Below, piece by piece: positions 1-9,205 of a DNA stretch of 64,000 nucleotides. The position numbers were made by a program, and so were the translations under genes. Origin of the DNA: Ruegeria sp. A3M17 (lineage in GTDB: Bacteria > Pseudomonadota > Alphaproteobacteria > Rhodobacterales > Rhodobacteraceae); NCBI RefSeq assembly GCF_003318255.1, contig NZ_QOCF01000007.1:62001-126000 (forward strand), read 5' to 3'. The notes below the pieces were generated by a model. That model saw only the letters and a program-made list of their open reading frames with translations, had not been told where the DNA came from and did no database searches. Each line of letters starts with the position of its first letter. The first letter of the stretch is position 1.

Positions 1-811
1 CCAGGAACAGAGTGCGCTCCAGCGCTGTGTAATAACCTGAAATCATCGGGAAAGTGTTCAGCGACAGGATATCGCCCTTTTCCAACGCGCGCTTGGTGAC
101 CGGGTTATGTGCGCCATCTGTGTTCAGGCCTGACTGGAACCAAACCCATGTATCGCGGTATTCGGCATCCGGATAGGCGCGGGCAATCTCGGCCTCCATC
201 GCGTCACGTCCGGCCATGGCGATCTCAATCTCGGTCGCGCCTTCACGGATCGCGGCGTGGATAGCCGCGCCACCAACATCCGCAGTACGCGCGCCGCCTT
301 TGATCAATTCGATCTCTTCGGCTGATTTCACCATCCGTGCAGCCATCGTATCAGACGCGATATCGATCAGTTCCGGTGCCCCTAGCATATCCTGCGCAGT
401 GTCGCGCATTGCCAGCGTTATGTGGTCCCCCTCGATACCGATCCGGCGCGCGGAGCCGATCAGGCTGGCCACGGCACGCCAGTAATTGTTCCGCTTCCAA
501 TCGGTGTAGATCACGTTGTCGTCCACAGATCGCCGCCAGGGTTGCCCTGCGTCGATATTGGCCGAAACCGTCGTGCAGGCATCCTGCGTCACGACACAGC
601 CGTAAGGGCGGCCAAACGAGCAGTACAAAAAGCCCGAGTAATAGGCGATGTTCTGCATCGACGTCAGCAGAACTGCCGTAATGTCCCGTGCCGCCATGGT
701 CGCACGCAGGCTGGCAAGGCGACGGTCGTATTCCGCCCGACTAAATGCCAACGGCGCTTTGTCACCGTTATGGCATGTGAAAAACTCGGGGCGATTGTTC
801 AGATCATTCAT
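1..811 (-). CDS. Creatinase (creatine amidinohydrolase), C-terminus beyond window
   Basis: This gene encodes a likely creatinase, which hydrolyses creatine to sarcosine and urea in the cytoplasm. About 270 N-terminal residues are inside the window; the rest lies beyond the left edge. It follows Pseudomonas putida creatinase closely: an NGDK start motif, YCSFGRPY near residue 63, NIDAGQPWRR near 85, and WFQSGLNTDGAHNP near 224. The last motif holds His235, which aligns with the catalytic His232 of the Pseudomonas enzyme. The ATG at 811 has a GAGGAG ribosome site 9 bases upstream. It is the last visible gene of a minus-strand run after a PotABCD-type importer, which could bring in its substrate. 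Sarcosine oxidase genes 16 kb away could use the product. Creatinase rather than a plain M24 peptidase is well supported; substrate is inferred. Confidence 0.9.
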   Translation of the reverse strand, partial: MNDLNNRPEFFTCHNGDKAPLAFSRAEYDRRLASLRATMAARDITAVLLTSMQNIAYYSGFLYCSFGRPYGCVVTQDACTTVSANIDAGQPWRRSVDDNVIYTDWKRNNYWRAVASLIGSARRIGIEGDHITLAMRDTAQDMLGAPELIDIASDTMAARMVKSAEEIELIKGGARTADVGGAAIHAAIREGATEIEIAMAGRDAMEAEIARAYPDAEYRDTWVWFQSGLNTDGAHNPVTKRALEKGDILSLNTFPMISGYYTALERTLFL

Positions 812-972
812 CTTTGACTCTCCTCAACGCCGGACTGGCATCGCCCGGCCACTAATCCCGGCGTTCAGGACGAGCGGCCTCGGGATCCGAGAGCCATGCA
901 CCCCGCGTTGCGTCACGACGCCATCGTGACCGGGGTACATGGTGAAATCGCTAAATCAGCTTTTGAGTCGCG

Positions 973-2184
973 TCAAGCCGGGGTGAGACCCCGCAGGCGT
1001 TCAGACCGCCGCCGCAGCAGTTCGACCGTGGTAAGCAGCGCGATCGAGATCACGACAAGGATGGTCGCTACGGCCAGAATGGTCGGGCTGATCTGTTCGC
1101 GCAGGCCGGTGAACATCTGCCATGGCAGTGTTTTCTGGCTGGCTGATCCGACAAAGAGAACCACCACAACTTCGTCAAACGAAGTGATGAAGGCAAACAA
1201 TCCGCCCGAAATCACACCCGGCAGGATCAGCGGCATCTGGATTTTGAAGAACGTCCGCACCGGACCCGCACCCATATTCGCAGCGGCCCGCGTCAGTGAC
1301 TGGTCAAACCCGACCAGCGTGGCGGTCACCGTGATGATGACGAAGGGAATCCCCAGAACCGCATGCGCCAGCACGACTTTGACATAGCCGACGAAGTTCT
1401 TGTTCATGCCCAGCGTGCCTTCCATAAAGCGGCCGATGTCGCTGTAGAAAAAGAACATACCCGTGGCCGAGATGATCAGCGGAACGATCATTGGCGAAAT
1501 CAGAATGCCCATGATGGCCCGACGCCCCGGAACATGCGACTGGCTAAGACCTATCGCCGCCAGAGTGCCAAGCGATACCGAAATGACGGTCGCAATTGGT
1601 GCGATGATCAGCGAGTTCTTGAAGCTGCGCTGCCATTCATTGTTGGTGAAAAAATCGCGGTAATGCTTCAGCGAATACCCTTCAGGGTCCAGACGCAGCA
1701 TTTCGGGCGTAAAGGTGAAAAAGTCCTGCGCATTGAAAGACAGCGGCAGAACCACAAGGATCGGCGTGATTAGGAACACGAAGATTGCCCCGCAGATCAC
1801 CCGGAAAGTAAAATGCCACAACACCTGACCAGCCGTCATGTAAGGCAGCAATTTTTGCCGATAGCGCCCCTCGTAGAGCCAGAAGATAAAGAAGGCAAAG
1901 AACCATCCCGCCAGCAGCCCGACGATCAAGCCTGTAATGCCTGCAAAGAAAAATCCGATTGCAGCAAGACCCAGTATCGTAATCCAGCGAGCAACGCGTT
2001 CGTTGTCCAGCACGTTGACATACAGCCATGCCAGCCCTGCCATCAAAACAGCGCCGACCAGGATGCCCAGCAGGACGTTGCCCTGCCCGGCTCCGACGAA
2101 CATGCCCAAAAATCCTCCGGCGATTGCGACAGCCGGCAGAACCACTGACAACGGTTTGCGGGATATTGGTGTAAGTGCAGCCAT
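973..2184 (-). CDS. ABC transporter permease, PotC type, with extra N-terminal membrane segments
   Basis: This is the second inner-membrane permease of a polyamine/opine-type ABC importer. The C-terminal 270 residues form a normal PotC-like permease with the coupling-loop region around FDQSLTRAAANMGAGPVRTF. About 110 residues precede it, with roughly four hydrophobic segments (residues 12-55 and 67-95), so the protein has 403 residues instead of the usual 260-290. Its ATG lies five bases after the stop of the PotB-type gene, so the two are translated together. Substrate cannot be read from sequence. The downstream creatinase suggests a guanidino or methylated amine, which is inference. Confidence 0.88.
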   Translation of the reverse strand: MAALTPISRKPLSVVLPAVAIAGGFLGMFVGAGQGNVLLGILVGAVLMAGLAWLYVNVLDNERVARWITILGLAAIGFFFAGITGLIVGLLAGWFFAFFIFWLYEGRYRQKLLPYMTAGQVLWHFTFRVICGAIFVFLITPILVVLPLSFNAQDFFTFTPEMLRLDPEGYSLKHYRDFFTNNEWQRSFKNSLIIAPIATVISVSLGTLAAIGLSQSHVPGRRAIMGILISPMIVPLIISATGMFFFYSDIGRFMEGTLGMNKNFVGYVKVVLAHAVLGIPFVIITVTATLVGFDQSLTRAAANMGAGPVRTFFKIQMPLILPGVISGGLFAFITSFDEVVVVLFVGSASQKTLPWQMFTGLREQISPTILAVATILVVISIALLTTVELLRRRSERLRGLTPA

Positions 2185-2189
2185 ATTCT

Positions 2190-3461
2190 TTATCCCAGCT
2201 TGACGTTATCAATGCCCACGATCTTGTCGTAGCACCAGTAGAGTAAAAGAACGACCGCCAGCAGGATCGTTCCCAGCGCCGCAGCCAGTCCCCAGTTGAG
2301 AGAGGACGAGATGTGGTACGCAATCCGGTTCGAGATGAAGACACCTTTGGTGCCGCCCACGATCTCGGGCGTGATGTAGTAGCCGATGGACAGAATGAAC
2401 ACGAGGATCGAGCCCGCGCCGATACCTGGAATGGATTGCGGGAAGTAAATCCTCCAGAAGGTGGTCCAGTTCGTTGCCCCCATCGATTTGGCCGCGCGTG
2501 TATAGGTTATCGGGATCGTCTGCATGACCGAATACATCGGCAGGATCATGAACGGCAGCAGGATATGCGTCATCGCGATAATCGTGCCGAACTGGTTGTT
2601 GATGATCACCAACCTGGCATCATCCGCAACAAGCCCCAGCCAGACCAGCGTTTCGTTGATCACCCCTTGTTGTTGCAACATCACTTTCCATGCTGACGTG
2701 CGCACCAGCAGCGATGTCCAGAACGGAAGCAGTACCAAAATCATCAGCATGTTCGAAACGCGCATCGGCAGATTGGCCAAGAGGTATGAGACCGGATAGG
2801 CCAGCAGAATACAGGACCCGGTGATGATCAGCGACATGAACAATGTCCGGCCGAACAGCTTGATCAGGATACGTTTGTCCTCAGGCTGGGCCTGCGCACC
2901 TTCTGGCGTGCGTTGCATATCAACGGCGTTCAAGAAGTATCCATTGGTGATCGGCACCGCATGCGTTTTGATCACACGCCATGTGTCAACGTCACCCCAG
3001 CCTTCGTGAATTTCGATTAGTTTGTCCTTGAAAGGGCCATCAGCCTCCGGATCTATCCGTTTGATCTGGCGACCGGACTTTCGGAACATCGACGACATGC
3101 CCGTCTGCTCATAGTTCAGGCGGGTACCCAGTCTTGTGTGTTGCTTGGCGTCAACGGCAACAACCATGTCGCGAATAAATGCTTCATACAAAGCTTCTTC
3201 CGGCAATTCCCCGCTCTCGGCGTCCCAATGCTGTAACTCAACGACTGTCATAGGAAGCGTCTCTGAGACGATCCCGTTTTCGACCGATCGGAATAGCATG
3301 GAAATGATCGGGATGACGAAGGAAAGCAGTACAAATAGCAAAAGTGGCGCAACCAGAGCCAACGCCCGCAATTTACGCCGACGCAATGAACGCGCCAGTG
3401 ATTTCTTCAGCGGCGTACCATCTGCCGCCAACATCGGACCTGATTGAGTTGCGTCGCTCAT
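2190..3461 (-). CDS. ABC transporter permease, PotB type, with large periplasmic insertion
   Basis: This is the first permease of the same importer. A charged N-terminal tail of about 30 residues leads into a first membrane segment (about 32-55). A hydrophilic stretch of roughly 145 residues follows before the next membrane segment near 208. The standard PotB core continues to the C-terminus, with the coupling motif YTRAAKSMGATNWTTF. Ordinary PotB proteins have about 280 residues, so the 423-residue length comes mainly from this insertion, which probably faces the periplasm. The ATG has an AGGGA ribosome site. The gene lies between the binding-protein gene and the PotC-type gene. Confidence 0.88.
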   Translation of the reverse strand: MSDATQSGPMLAADGTPLKKSLARSLRRRKLRALALVAPLLLFVLLSFVIPIISMLFRSVENGIVSETLPMTVVELQHWDAESGELPEEALYEAFIRDMVVAVDAKQHTRLGTRLNYEQTGMSSMFRKSGRQIKRIDPEADGPFKDKLIEIHEGWGDVDTWRVIKTHAVPITNGYFLNAVDMQRTPEGAQAQPEDKRILIKLFGRTLFMSLIITGSCILLAYPVSYLLANLPMRVSNMLMILVLLPFWTSLLVRTSAWKVMLQQQGVINETLVWLGLVADDARLVIINNQFGTIIAMTHILLPFMILPMYSVMQTIPITYTRAAKSMGATNWTTFWRIYFPQSIPGIGAGSILVFILSIGYYITPEIVGGTKGVFISNRIAYHISSSLNWGLAAALGTILLAVVLLLYWCYDKIVGIDNVKLG

Positions 3462-3531
3462 CTGCGTTCCCTGATTTATTGACGCCGGGGCCTAACTTGG
3501 CCCCGGCTGGATTTTTTGGTTCATTCAGCGA

Positions 3532-4623
3532 TTACTTCGCCAGCCAAGCCTGGAACTTTGCTTCGATGTCATCACGATAGTCAGCCCAGAACTCGTAGTT
3601 GTACAGGAACGTGTTCTTGGCGTTCTCGGGATCGGTCGGCATATGAGGTGCCATGTCGATGCCCAGGTCCGCGTGCTGACCCACCAGCGGCGCCGAAGAT
3701 GCGCGGGCTGGACCGTACGAGATGTACTTGGCCTGATCCGCCAGGCGCTGCGTATCGGTTGCGAACATGATGTAGTCCAGCGCGCGCTTCTGACGCTCTT
3801 CGCTCAGACCAGCAGGAATAATCCAGCCGTCCAGATCAAAGATCTGAGCATCCCACAGCATTGCAACGGGTTGCTTCTGCTCTTCGATCACGCTGAACAG
3901 GCGACCGTTATAAGTCGAACCCATGATGATCTCGCCATCCGCCAGCAACTGCGGCGTGTCCGCTCCCGCGGACCACCAGACAACGTTGTCCTTGATGGTG
4001 CCTAGCTTGGCCAGGGCCTGATCCTGCCCTTCAGGAGTCGCCAGCACGTCATAGACGTCGTCTTTGGCCACGCCATCACAAATCAGAGCCCATTCCATGT
4101 TGTTGATGGCACGCTTTTCAAGCGAACGCTTGCCAGGATAGGCTTCCAGATCGAAGACCGCGCAAACATCCGATGGTGGGGTGTCACCCACCAGATCCGT
4201 ACGATACCCGAATGTAGTCGAATAAACGATTTGCGGAATGAAACACTCACTGACAAGCAAGTCACCGAAATCATCGGCAGCCGAGGTTCCGTCAGGTGCC
4301 GGTGCCAACATGGTGTCCGGATCGATTTCCAGCGCCAAACCTTCGTCACACAGACGAATTGCGTCTGCCGCCACAACGTCGACCACGTCCCAGGTAACGT
4401 TACCCGCTTCGTTCATCGCACGCAGTTTCGCAACCGCCTCGGCCGAGCTGTCGTCGTTCAGAATCGTGACGCCGGACTTCTCGGAATAGGGCTCGTGATA
4501 TGCTTTCAGCTGCGATTTGGAGTATGCGCCGCCCCAAGAGACAATTGTCATTTCTTCGGCTGATGCAGCGCCGGCAACTGCCACGATAGCACCTGCCATA
4601 AGAGTGGTTTTTGTTACTTTCAT
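3532..4623 (-). CDS. ABC transporter periplasmic substrate-binding protein, PotD type
   Basis: This is the solute-binding protein of the importer, exported by a Sec signal peptide. The start at 4623 is chosen because AGGGAG lies seven bases upstream and the protein then opens with a typical signal peptide (MKVTKTTLMAGAIVAVAGAA) and an ASA cleavage site. The mature part shows the family pattern TIVSWGGAYSKSQ at its N-terminus and WDVVDVVAAD near residue 80. An upstream in-frame start at 4689 would put 22 charged residues before the signal and is unlikely. It lies between the ATPase and PotB genes. The family binds polyamines, opines and related amines; the exact ligand is unknown. Confidence 0.9.
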   Translation of the reverse strand: MKVTKTTLMAGAIVAVAGAASAEEMTIVSWGGAYSKSQLKAYHEPYSEKSGVTILNDDSSAEAVAKLRAMNEAGNVTWDVVDVVAADAIRLCDEGLALEIDPDTMLAPAPDGTSAADDFGDLLVSECFIPQIVYSTTFGYRTDLVGDTPPSDVCAVFDLEAYPGKRSLEKRAINNMEWALICDGVAKDDVYDVLATPEGQDQALAKLGTIKDNVVWWSAGADTPQLLADGEIIMGSTYNGRLFSVIEEQKQPVAMLWDAQIFDLDGWIIPAGLSEERQKRALDYIMFATDTQRLADQAKYISYGPARASSAPLVGQHADLGIDMAPHMPTDPENAKNTFLYNYEFWADYRDDIEAKFQAWLAK

Positions 4624-4734
4624 CGTTAACTCCCTGTTATTCCCGTTAATTTTGATCTTTTTGGCTGGGCCACGGGGTAACCCACCCATGCCTTTCCCCG
4701 CGCACTTTGGAGTCGTGAACGGGTTGTTCCCTGA

Positions 4735-5826
4735 TCAGGCGTCCAACGCCCGACAGTCACGCGCAAGCCAGCCGATCTCGACTTCTTGGCCCGGTGACAG
4801 TTTGATAGCGTCCGGGGCGTTTCGCGTTTTGATGATGAAGTCGTCGTTCCCGGCAACTGACAGCCGGAACCGGAATACATCACCCATGTAGATGAACTCT
4901 TTCACCGTTGCTTTCAGGGTATGCGCATCGGCGTGCAGGCGATCCTTGTTGAATTCCACACGCTCAGGCCGGATCGACACTTTCGTTCGATCACCTGCCG
5001 CATGGACATTGACCGGCTTGGCGTCAATTTCAGATCCGTCATCCAGCGCTACAACACATTCGTCGCCGTTAATTGACTTAATAACGCCTTCCAACGTGTT
5101 GTTTTCACCAATGAACTGGGCAACAAAACTGTTCTCTGGCTCTTCATACAGAAGATCCGGCGGCGCAAGCTGTTGAATGCGCCCATCGTCAAATACGGCA
5201 ACGCGATCTGACATTGTCAGCGCTTCGGTTTGGTCGTGGGTCACGTAGACGGTCGTAATCCCAAGTTCATGGGCCAGACGCGTGATTTCAAACTGCATAT
5301 GCTCGCGCAGCTGTTTGTCGAGCGCGCCCAGTGGTTCATCCATCAGAACCAGCTCGGGTTCGAACACCAACGCGCGCGCGAGGGCGATCCGCTGTTGCTG
5401 ACCACCAGACAATTGCGCCGGTCGACGGCTGCCAAAGGCCCCCATCTGCACCATATCAAGCGCCCGACGGACTTTCTCTTCTCTTGCGTCCTTGCCGATA
5501 TTCCGCACTTCCAGAGGGAAAGCCAGATTTTCTGCCACCGTCATGTGCGGAAAAAGAGCGTAATTCTGGAAAACCATGCCGATACCGCGCTTGTGCGGTG
5601 GGATGTTGTTGATCGGCCGTCCGTCCAACATAATCTCGCCATGTGTGGCTGTTTCAAACCCTGCAAGCATCATCAGGCAAGTTGTCTTGCCGGATCCCGA
5701 GGGCCCAAGCATTGTAAGAAACTCACCCTTCGGCATCGAAAGGTTAAGGTCTTTTACAACAAGGATCTCGCCATCATAAGATTTTTGGACATGCTGAAAC
5801 TCGACGAACGCTGCGTCATTTGACAT
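4735..5826 (-). CDS. ABC transporter ATP-binding protein, PotA type
   Basis: This ATPase powers the adjacent importer. It has Walker A GPSGSGKT near residue 42, signature LSGGQQQR near 139, Walker B LVLMDEP near 159, and the switch histidine in YVTHDQTEAL. A TOBE-type C-terminal domain of about 120 residues follows (from about 240), as usual for the PotA/MalK group. It is the first importer gene in transcription order, and a 149-base gap separates it from the racemase-like gene before it, so it may have its own promoter. Confidence 0.92.
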   Translation of the reverse strand: MSNDAAFVEFQHVQKSYDGEILVVKDLNLSMPKGEFLTMLGPSGSGKTTCLMMLAGFETATHGEIMLDGRPINNIPPHKRGIGMVFQNYALFPHMTVAENLAFPLEVRNIGKDAREEKVRRALDMVQMGAFGSRRPAQLSGGQQQRIALARALVFEPELVLMDEPLGALDKQLREHMQFEITRLAHELGITTVYVTHDQTEALTMSDRVAVFDDGRIQQLAPPDLLYEEPENSFVAQFIGENNTLEGVIKSINGDECVVALDDGSEIDAKPVNVHAAGDRTKVSIRPERVEFNKDRLHADAHTLKATVKEFIYMGDVFRFRLSVAGNDDFIIKTRNAPDAIKLSPGQEVEIGWLARDCRALDA

Positions 5827-5975
5827 TTACCGATTAGTCTCCCCTGTGCAGTCCCTGCCTGCCCGGTTCATCCGGATCTCAAAGACCTGTCGCGGCCATT
5901 TAAGGACATGCAGGGTGCGGCACGCAACCAAAATATGACACGTGGGTAACTATTGGAAAGGAAGCAGCAGAGTTT

Positions 5976-6683
5976 TTAGCCAGAATTCAACTTACGCATG
6001 TGCCATGCGAGGCTTTGATTGCTAGACAGTACTGGTTTTTTAAGGCGTTCCTGCACAATCGGGATAACGTCAAAAGTTCTTAAATTCGTGCAGCTTAGAA
6101 AAACAGCTTCAACCGAATCGTCCCGCCCGAGATTCACCGCGGCGTCGATCAGAGATTCTTGGGAAATCCGGGCAACCTTGGCTTCCTCGGATTCCCCGAA
6201 GGTGCCAAAAACATCCATCGAGATACCATTTTTCGCAAAAGCACTGCGTAAGGGATCGTTCACTTCTTCGATATATGGCGACAAAAGTGCAAACTTTGCT
6301 ACGCCAAGTTCGTGGGCGCAGGCCGAGGCCGCGCGCAATGGGTTTGTAACAATCTCCGCCTCGCAAGTTTTTTGAACCATTTGTTCGACCTGTTCCGAGC
6401 CGATCACCGAGCTGGCAGAGGTGCACCCGTATCCGACCACTCGATATGGTCGCGTCTTGGGCAACAAATCAGCAGCGGCAGGCAGTGCCGTTTTCATTTC
6501 CGCCAGAGTATCAGTCGTCACCTCTTTGCCGCTGGGAATTCTAGAGACGTAAATGGGACAGCTGCGATCAGAAAAATAGGCGTTGAATTCCGGCTCAAGG
6601 GTCTCGTCTGTCTGCAAGACGATCAGGCCTATTGGGGACGTGGCGGGATCATCTGCATCAACTGTATAAGGTAAACGCGTCAT
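5976..6683 (-). CDS. Asp/Glu racemase-superfamily protein, EutA / maleate isomerase-like
   Basis: This 235-residue cytoplasmic protein belongs to the Asp/Glu/hydantoin racemase superfamily, in the branch of maleate cis-trans isomerase, arylmalonate decarboxylase and EutA. It has the branch opening PIGLIVLQTDET. The two catalytic-type cysteines lie in GYGCTSASSVIG (about residue 86) and FLSCTNLRTFD (about 197). EutA is a protein of ectoine-utilisation operons with an unclear reaction. The homology of the neighbouring gene at 8021 to ectoine hydrolase makes a EutA-like role reasonable. Its ATG overlaps the stop of the upstream M24 gene by four bases. Maleate isomerase activity is the main alternative. 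Confidence 0.75.
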   Translation of the reverse strand: MTRLPYTVDADDPATSPIGLIVLQTDETLEPEFNAYFSDRSCPIYVSRIPSGKEVTTDTLAEMKTALPAAADLLPKTRPYRVVGYGCTSASSVIGSEQVEQMVQKTCEAEIVTNPLRAASACAHELGVAKFALLSPYIEEVNDPLRSAFAKNGISMDVFGTFGESEEAKVARISQESLIDAAVNLGRDDSVEAVFLSCTNLRTFDVIPIVQERLKKPVLSSNQSLAWHMRKLNSG

Positions 6684-7825
6684 ATCTCGGGCAACTCCAT
6701 ACCTGCGCGCGGGCTAAGAAAGCGGGGCTCTTCTTCGGTTATGACGACGTTTTCTTCGTGAACAAGGATCTTTCCGCCCACGGCGATGCCGGGCTCAAGC
6801 GTCAGGACCATGCCGGCTTCCAACACAGTGTGGTCAGTCGGAATGAGCGACGGCCATTCTGTCAAAGACATCCCCAATCCATGCCCCAAACGCCCTGCCC
6901 CCGTATCGGCATCGTGGCGCGACAATACGGAATTCATCGCCTGAAATAAGTCAGCCGCCGTGGCGCCCGGGCGCGCAATCTCGAACGCCGCATCCGATGC
7001 TTCAATCAATGCACTATAGGCTGACTTAACCTGCGTGTTCGCGGACCCTATCGACCAGTTGCGGTCGTAATCACTGAAATACCCATCCCAAACCAGGCCG
7101 GTGTCCAGCATCAAGACATCACCATGCTGCAGCAGCGTATCGGATGCCGGGGAAATCACGTCAGAGTAACCGCCCTGTTCCGCACCGCCGGCAAGGTAAG
7201 GAACCCAATCGGCCCCCTCGTCCAGACACAGCATTTGAAACCCGCGGAAAACAGCATCCAGCGCCACGCCTTCTTTGGCGATTTCGGGCACCCGCTGAAA
7301 GGCGCGCCCGGCGATGGCGCATACCATTTCGATCTTTGCAATCTCCGCTGATGATTTCACCATTCGAAGCGCGCGTACGATCCCTTCATCGCCGCAAAGG
7401 TCTCGCTGACCGACTGTCTGTTGCAGACGTCGAAGGTCTGCCAACGGCATCCTGACATGCGTTTCATGCCCATCTGGTAGTCCGATCTTTGCGTCGTCGG
7501 GCGTCACCTCGCGAAATGTATCAGCCAAAAGACTGATACCATCGTCCGCCAAATCCGGCGCAGCCCAGGTTCGGATATCGTCGAGCCATGTCTCGGCCAT
7601 TAGCGCGGCCCCGATCGAAGGGATCACCGCTACAGGCTTGCCGCTGGCAGGTACAATCAGAAACCAGGGCCGTGTCGGGCTTTCCCAAAACCGCGTCAGG
7701 TAGCCGGTAAAATATCGGACCTCAGGTTCCGTCGTCAGCAACAGCGCCGACAGACCAGAGGCTCGCATCTTGTTTTGAGCGCGTTCCGTTCGGGCTGCGA
7801 ACTCAGATGTGTCAAACCCCCTCAT
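6680..7825 (-). CDS. M24-family aminopeptidase P-like protein
   Basis: This 381-residue protein has a creatinase-type N-terminal domain followed by an M24 'pita-bread' domain. All five metal ligands appear present: two aspartates in MLDTG and FSDYDRNW (about 240 and 251), the histidine in GHGLGMS (about 317), and glutamates in TLEPGI (about 346) and HEENVVIT. That pattern fits Xaa-Pro aminopeptidase-like hydrolases rather than metal-free creatinase. It heads the minus-strand run that continues with the racemase-like gene, and it is divergent from doeA. Substrate is unknown; an N-acyl amino acid or small amide fits the context. Confidence 0.82.
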   Translation of the reverse strand: MRGFDTSEFAARTERAQNKMRASGLSALLLTTEPEVRYFTGYLTRFWESPTRPWFLIVPASGKPVAVIPSIGAALMAETWLDDIRTWAAPDLADDGISLLADTFREVTPDDAKIGLPDGHETHVRMPLADLRRLQQTVGQRDLCGDEGIVRALRMVKSSAEIAKIEMVCAIAGRAFQRVPEIAKEGVALDAVFRGFQMLCLDEGADWVPYLAGGAEQGGYSDVISPASDTLLQHGDVLMLDTGLVWDGYFSDYDRNWSIGSANTQVKSAYSALIEASDAAFEIARPGATAADLFQAMNSVLSRHDADTGAGRLGHGLGMSLTEWPSLIPTDHTVLEAGMVLTLEPGIAVGGKILVHEENVVITEEEPRFLSPRAGMELPEI

Positions 7826-8020
7826 TCCGTGACCTCAGAGAAAAAGCGGATAACCTGCGCGTCCGCGTCAATTCTCAAGCAAGCGCCATTGATCAGCTTT
7901 TGGCCGCCGCGATCGGGGGTAGGTGAGATTCTCAATTTGGTGTCTTTCTCGTGATGCCCATTGACGTGATCGCATTCGTCAAGTTCTGTCAACAAAACTC
8001 GCCCAAGGCAGGAGCCTAAA
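7826..8020. promoter_or_regulatory. Divergent promoter region between M24 gene and doeA
   Basis: This 195-base gap separates two divergent operons, so it must hold promoters for both. The doeA side ends in a good ribosome site (AGGAG seven bases before the ATG at 8021). I see no convincing operator or sigma-70 boxes. No regulator gene is adjacent. Confidence 0.5.
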
Positions 8021-9205
8021 ATGCCCCATTCAGATCCGGCCTTCAGCCGCGCCGAGTACGACCGCAGATTGGCAAAGACCCGCGCCGCCATGGCAGCCGC
8101 CGGGTTGGATGCTTTGTTTGTCGAAGATCCTTCAAACATGGCATGGCTGACGGGCTATGAGGGCTGGTCGTTCTATGTGCATCAAGGGGTACTAGTGCTT
8201 CAGGATGCCGATCCGATCTGGTGGGGCCGAAATCAGGATGCCAACGGCGCGCGTAAAACTGTTTGGATGTCCAATGACCGGATCCACGGCTATGCGGACG
8301 AATACGTACAATCCACCGTGCGTCACCCCATGCAGGATCTGGCAGCGCTGATTGCGTATACTGGTATCGCGAAAGGGCGGATCGGTGTCGAGTTGGACAA
8401 TTATTATTATTCAGCCAAAGCGCACCTGACTTTGCTGGCAGAGTTGCCCGACGCAGAGCTAGTCGACGCAAACACATTGGTGAACTGGCAGCGTGCCGTG
8501 AAATCCGATGAGGAAATTGCGCTAATGCGAAAAGCTGCCCGGATATCCGAGCATGTGACCGACGGCGTATTGGAGCGCATCGAACCGGGTATGCGCAAGA
8601 ACGACCTCGTCGCGCAAATCTACCATGACGCAGTCACCGGAGTTGGCGAGGATTGGGGCGATTACGCGGCCATTGTGCCCCTGCTCCCGTCCGGCCCGGA
8701 TGCCGCCGCTCCTCATCTGACATGGGACGGTGAACCATTCAAATCCGGCGAGTGCACATTTTTCGAACTGTCAGGTTGCTATCGCCGTTACCACGCGCCC
8801 TTCTGCCGCTCGGTCTTTTTGGGTAAGCCACCCGACTATTTGCTTCGTGCTGAAGCCGCGCTGGTAGAAGGGCTTGAAGCGGGACTAGAGGCCGCGCGGG
8901 CCGGCAACCAGGCGCGTGATATCGCGTTGGCTCTGGCTGCCCCGCTGGAACGGGCGGGTATTGAGCGCGGCGCGCGATGCGGGTATCCGATTGGCCTCAG
9001 CTACCCACCCGATTGGGGTGAACGCACGATTTCTCTGCGGCCCGAGGATGAGACCGTCCTGGAACCCGGCATGACCTTTCACTTCATGCCCGGCCTCTGG
9101 ATGGATGATTGGGGGTTGGAGATCACTGAGCCGATCCTCATCTCGGACTCCGGACCTGCCGAGTGTTTCTGCAACCGCCCCAGAAAGCTTTTTGTGAAGC
9201 CATGA
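8021..9205 (+). CDS. doeA: Ectoine hydrolase-like M24 protein (DoeA/EutD)
   Basis: This 394-residue protein closely resembles ectoine hydrolase DoeA of Halomonas elongata, which opens the ectoine ring to N-acetyl-2,4-diaminobutyrate. Shared landmarks are MAWLTGYEGWSFYVHQ (about residue 42), NWQRAVKS (about 156), GYPIGLSYPPDWGERT (about 323) and GMTFHFMPGLWMDDWGLEITE-like residues near 350. As in DoeA, the usual M24 metal-binding aspartate pair is not evident, which agrees with a creatinase-like, metal-free mechanism. It starts a two-gene plus-strand operon with the deacetylase gene, joined by an ATGA overlap. The usual partner doeB and an ectoine-specific importer are not in the window, so a related N-acylated substrate is possible. 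Confidence 0.85.
   Translation: MPHSDPAFSRAEYDRRLAKTRAAMAAAGLDALFVEDPSNMAWLTGYEGWSFYVHQGVLVLQDADPIWWGRNQDANGARKTVWMSNDRIHGYADEYVQSTVRHPMQDLAALIAYTGIAKGRIGVELDNYYYSAKAHLTLLAELPDAELVDANTLVNWQRAVKSDEEIALMRKAARISEHVTDGVLERIEPGMRKNDLVAQIYHDAVTGVGEDWGDYAAIVPLLPSGPDAAAPHLTWDGEPFKSGECTFFELSGCYRRYHAPFCRSVFLGKPPDYLLRAEAALVEGLEAGLEAARAGNQARDIALALAAPLERAGIERGARCGYPIGLSYPPDWGERTISLRPEDETVLEPGMTFHFMPGLWMDDWGLEITEPILISDSGPAECFCNRPRKLFVKP

Noticed and set aside
7822..8139. Minus-strand open frame of 105 residues in front of the M24 gene
   Set aside because: Most of it is antisense to the start of doeA, it lacks family likeness, and the region is better explained as a divergent promoter.
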